DNA from: Parabacteroides sp. TM07-1AC
GTDB taxonomy: Bacteria > Bacteroidota > Bacteroidia > Bacteroidales > Tannerellaceae
Reading direction: 5' to 3'
DNA length: 64,000 nucleotides
Assembly (NCBI RefSeq): GCF_003480915.1
Contig: NZ_QUKD01000007.1
Location: forward strand, 248,001-312,000
Of this stretch, positions 62,847-64,000 are shown piece by piece. Numbering within the stretch: position 1 is the first letter of the stretch; each line of letters opens with the position of its first letter. The position numbers were made by a program, and so were the translations under genes. Under the pieces are notes generated by a model. It was not told where the DNA came from. It saw only the letters and a list, made by a program, of their open reading frames with translations, and made no database searches.

Positions 62847-63797
62847 ATGTACTGGTCAACTCAATCGATATATTTGCTCAAGGTGATCCCTTTTCTGGGC
62901 GGATGGCTGGCAGATCGTCTGCTAGGCGACCCGGAAGGCTGGCCCCATCCCATTGTATGGTTCGGAAAATTGATTTCCTTCGGAGAAAAAAAGCTCAACC
63001 GGGGTGAGAACCGTTTTTATAAAGGAGGTTTGCTGACACTGATCCTCGTCGCCGGTATTTATGCTCTGACCCGTTTGCTGCTTTTTTGGGTAGGGGCCAT
63101 CCATACGCAATTGTATGCTGTCCTTGTCGGGATCGGTGTTTTTTATTGTCTGGCCGGAAAAACCCTGATCACAGAGGTCAAAGCCGTTTTCGAAGCCGTA
63201 GACCGCAGCGTGGAGGAGGGCCGTATACAGGTCGGACGCATCGTCGGACGCGATACCTCCAACTTATCCCCGCAGGAGATCAGAGCTGCTGCCCTCGAAA
63301 CATTGGCTGAGAACCTGAGCGACGGAGTGATCGCCCCGATGTTTTGGTTCGGTTTTCTAGGGCTGCCCGGAATGATGGCTTATAAAATGATCAATACGCT
63401 CGATTCAATGATCGGCTACAAAAATGAACGGTATAAGGATTTCGGACAGGCAGCTGCCCGGTTGGACGATGTTGCCAACTACCTGCCCGCACGGTTGACC
63501 GCCTGGCTGATGTTGCTGGTTTCCGGCAACTGGCATAAAAGGGACTTTCTGACCCGTTTCGGTCGCGCACATCTCAGCCCGAACTCAGGCTACCCCGAAG
63601 CGGCACTGGCTGCTATTCTGGATTGCCGTTTCGGAGGAACGCACGACTATTTCGGACAAGCGGTAGAAAAGCCCCACATCGGAGTCAACGACCGTCCTTT
63701 TACAACAGAGGACATGTTAATAGCAACTAAAATAAACAGCAATACAGAACTAGCTATGGGATTGCTTGTTTGTCTTCTATCATTATTATTACAATAA
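62847..63797 (+). CDS. cbiB: Adenosylcobinamide-phosphate synthase (CbiB/CobD)
   Basis: 316 aa integral membrane enzyme that attaches the aminopropanol arm to adenosylcobyric acid. Family motifs: LADRLLGDPEGWPHPIVWFG (about 22-41), VGRDTSNLSPQEIRAAALE, ETLAENLSDGVIAPMFW, YKMINTLDSMIGYKNERY, and SPNSGYPEAALAAIL. About four or five helices. It stands alone, without other cobalamin genes or a riboswitch in its leader; the following pseudouridine synthase gene begins 10 nt downstream. Confidence 0.95.
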   Translation: MYWSTQSIYLLKVIPFLGGWLADRLLGDPEGWPHPIVWFGKLISFGEKKLNRGENRFYKGGLLTLILVAGIYALTRLLLFWVGAIHTQLYAVLVGIGVFYCLAGKTLITEVKAVFEAVDRSVEEGRIQVGRIVGRDTSNLSPQEIRAAALETLAENLSDGVIAPMFWFGFLGLPGMMAYKMINTLDSMIGYKNERYKDFGQAAARLDDVANYLPARLTAWLMLLVSGNWHKRDFLTRFGRAHLSPNSGYPEAALAAILDCRFGGTHDYFGQAVEKPHIGVNDRPFTTEDMLIATKINSNTELAMGLLVCLLSLLLQ

Positions 63798-63807
63798 AGA
63801 AAATTAT

Positions 63808-64000
63808 ATGAATATGGAAATAAGACTAAACAAACTGCTCAGTGACGCAGGTTTTTGCTCCCGCAGGGAGGCAGACAAGTTTATCGAAATGGGGCGTGTT
63901 ACCGTCAATGGCAACCTGCCGGAAGTCGGACAAAAAGTAAGCAAGTCCGACATCATCATGCTTGATGATATCCAGGTAAATTTCAAACAGGCGCAGGAAC
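63808..64000 (+). CDS. RNA pseudouridine synthase, S4 domain N-terminus (partial)
   Basis: 64 codons before the window ends. IRLNKLLSDAGFCSRREADK and MGRVTVNGNLPEVGQKV are the S4 RNA-binding domain of the RsuA/RluB/RluF group; CSRREADK is typical. The catalytic domain lies outside the window, so RluF, RluB and RsuA cannot be separated. ATG 63808 is preferred; the ATG two codons later is possible. Confidence 0.85.
   Translation, partial: MNMEIRLNKLLSDAGFCSRREADKFIEMGRVTVNGNLPEVGQKVSKSDIIMLDDIQVNFKQAQE

Noticed and set aside
62822..62847. Cobalamin riboswitch in front of cbiB
   Set aside because: The leader is only about 10 nt and lacks every conserved B12 aptamer block.

Overview
The window is a chromosomal segment from a Bacteroidales bacterium, most likely Parabacteroides or another member of Tannerellaceae. 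Support comes from the gene order rpoC-rpoB-rplL-rplJ-rplA-rplK-nusG-secE-tRNA-Trp-tuf, many Bacteroidetes-type -7 promoter elements (TAnnTTTG) just upstream of genes, lipoprotein and TonB/Oar-type outer-membrane proteins, a CCDC81-HU/SPOR protein, GH92 and DUF418 families, methylmalonyl-CoA mutase, and a MurNAc-recycling set laid out like the murT-murK-murQ locus described in Tannerella forsythia. The genus is an inference from gene content; no rRNA gene is present.

Layout. 1-14.4 kb, nearly all minus strand: the transcription/translation block (rpoC, cut by the window edge, then rpoB, L7/L12, L10, L1, L11, NusG, SecE, tRNA-Trp, EF-Tu, tRNA-Thr/Gly/Tyr/Thr), then a hibernation factor, a XerC-like recombinase and S21. 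14.5-30.9 kb: housekeeping and accessory genes (MtnA-like isomerase with a lipoprotein, Xaa-Pro aminopeptidase, gamma-carbonic anhydrase, serine hydrolase, CBM9-like lipoprotein, HAD phosphatase, a small zinc-ribbon/YIP1 membrane operon, a Crp-type regulator, acyltransferase, C1 aminopeptidase, DUF418, GH92 mannosidase). 31-39.5 kb: gltX-waaA, a PgpH-like 7TM-HD phosphodiesterase, a low-molecular-weight tyrosine phosphatase, priA and a small beta-barrel protein. 39.5-41.9 kb: a cobalamin riboswitch without an obvious client gene, and an AAA/PD-(D/E)XK gene. 41.9-47.5 kb: an apparent operon of a glycosyltransferase, a HIT-like DUF4922 protein, MurNAc transporter, kinase and etherase. 47.6-51.6 kb: both methylmalonyl-CoA mutase subunits. 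51.9-60 kb: tRNA-Glu, an RRM protein, a small winged-helix protein, a phosphodiesterase, a TonB-dependent receptor and a Pif1-like helicase fused to TPRs. 60-64 kb: SPFH protein with a ribbon-helix-helix partner, a repeat-rich convergent spacer, the HU/SPOR protein, CbiB/CobD and the start of an RNA pseudouridine synthase.

Functional links. Three elements concern vitamin B12: AdoCbl-dependent methylmalonyl-CoA mutase, CbiB/CobD, and the riboswitch. The mur genes would import MurNAc, phosphorylate it and cleave the lactyl ether to GlcNAc-6-P.

The most unusual signal lies between genes. Five spacers (16.6, 41.8, 43.7, 52.1 and 61.3 kb) each hold a short tandem array of about 21-24 bp units, four in most cases, each unit with a palindromic core. 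The sequences differ completely between arrays but the architecture is the same, which suggests one process or constraint rather than one repeat family. Separate dispersed palindromes occur at 18.65, 21.6 and 25.7 kb, and one resembling the 18.65 kb element sits inside a peripheral arm of the cobalamin riboswitch. The convergent spacer at 61.1-61.7 kb also carries nine copies of ATGATAGT/ACTATCAT next to an Arc-type DNA-binding gene.
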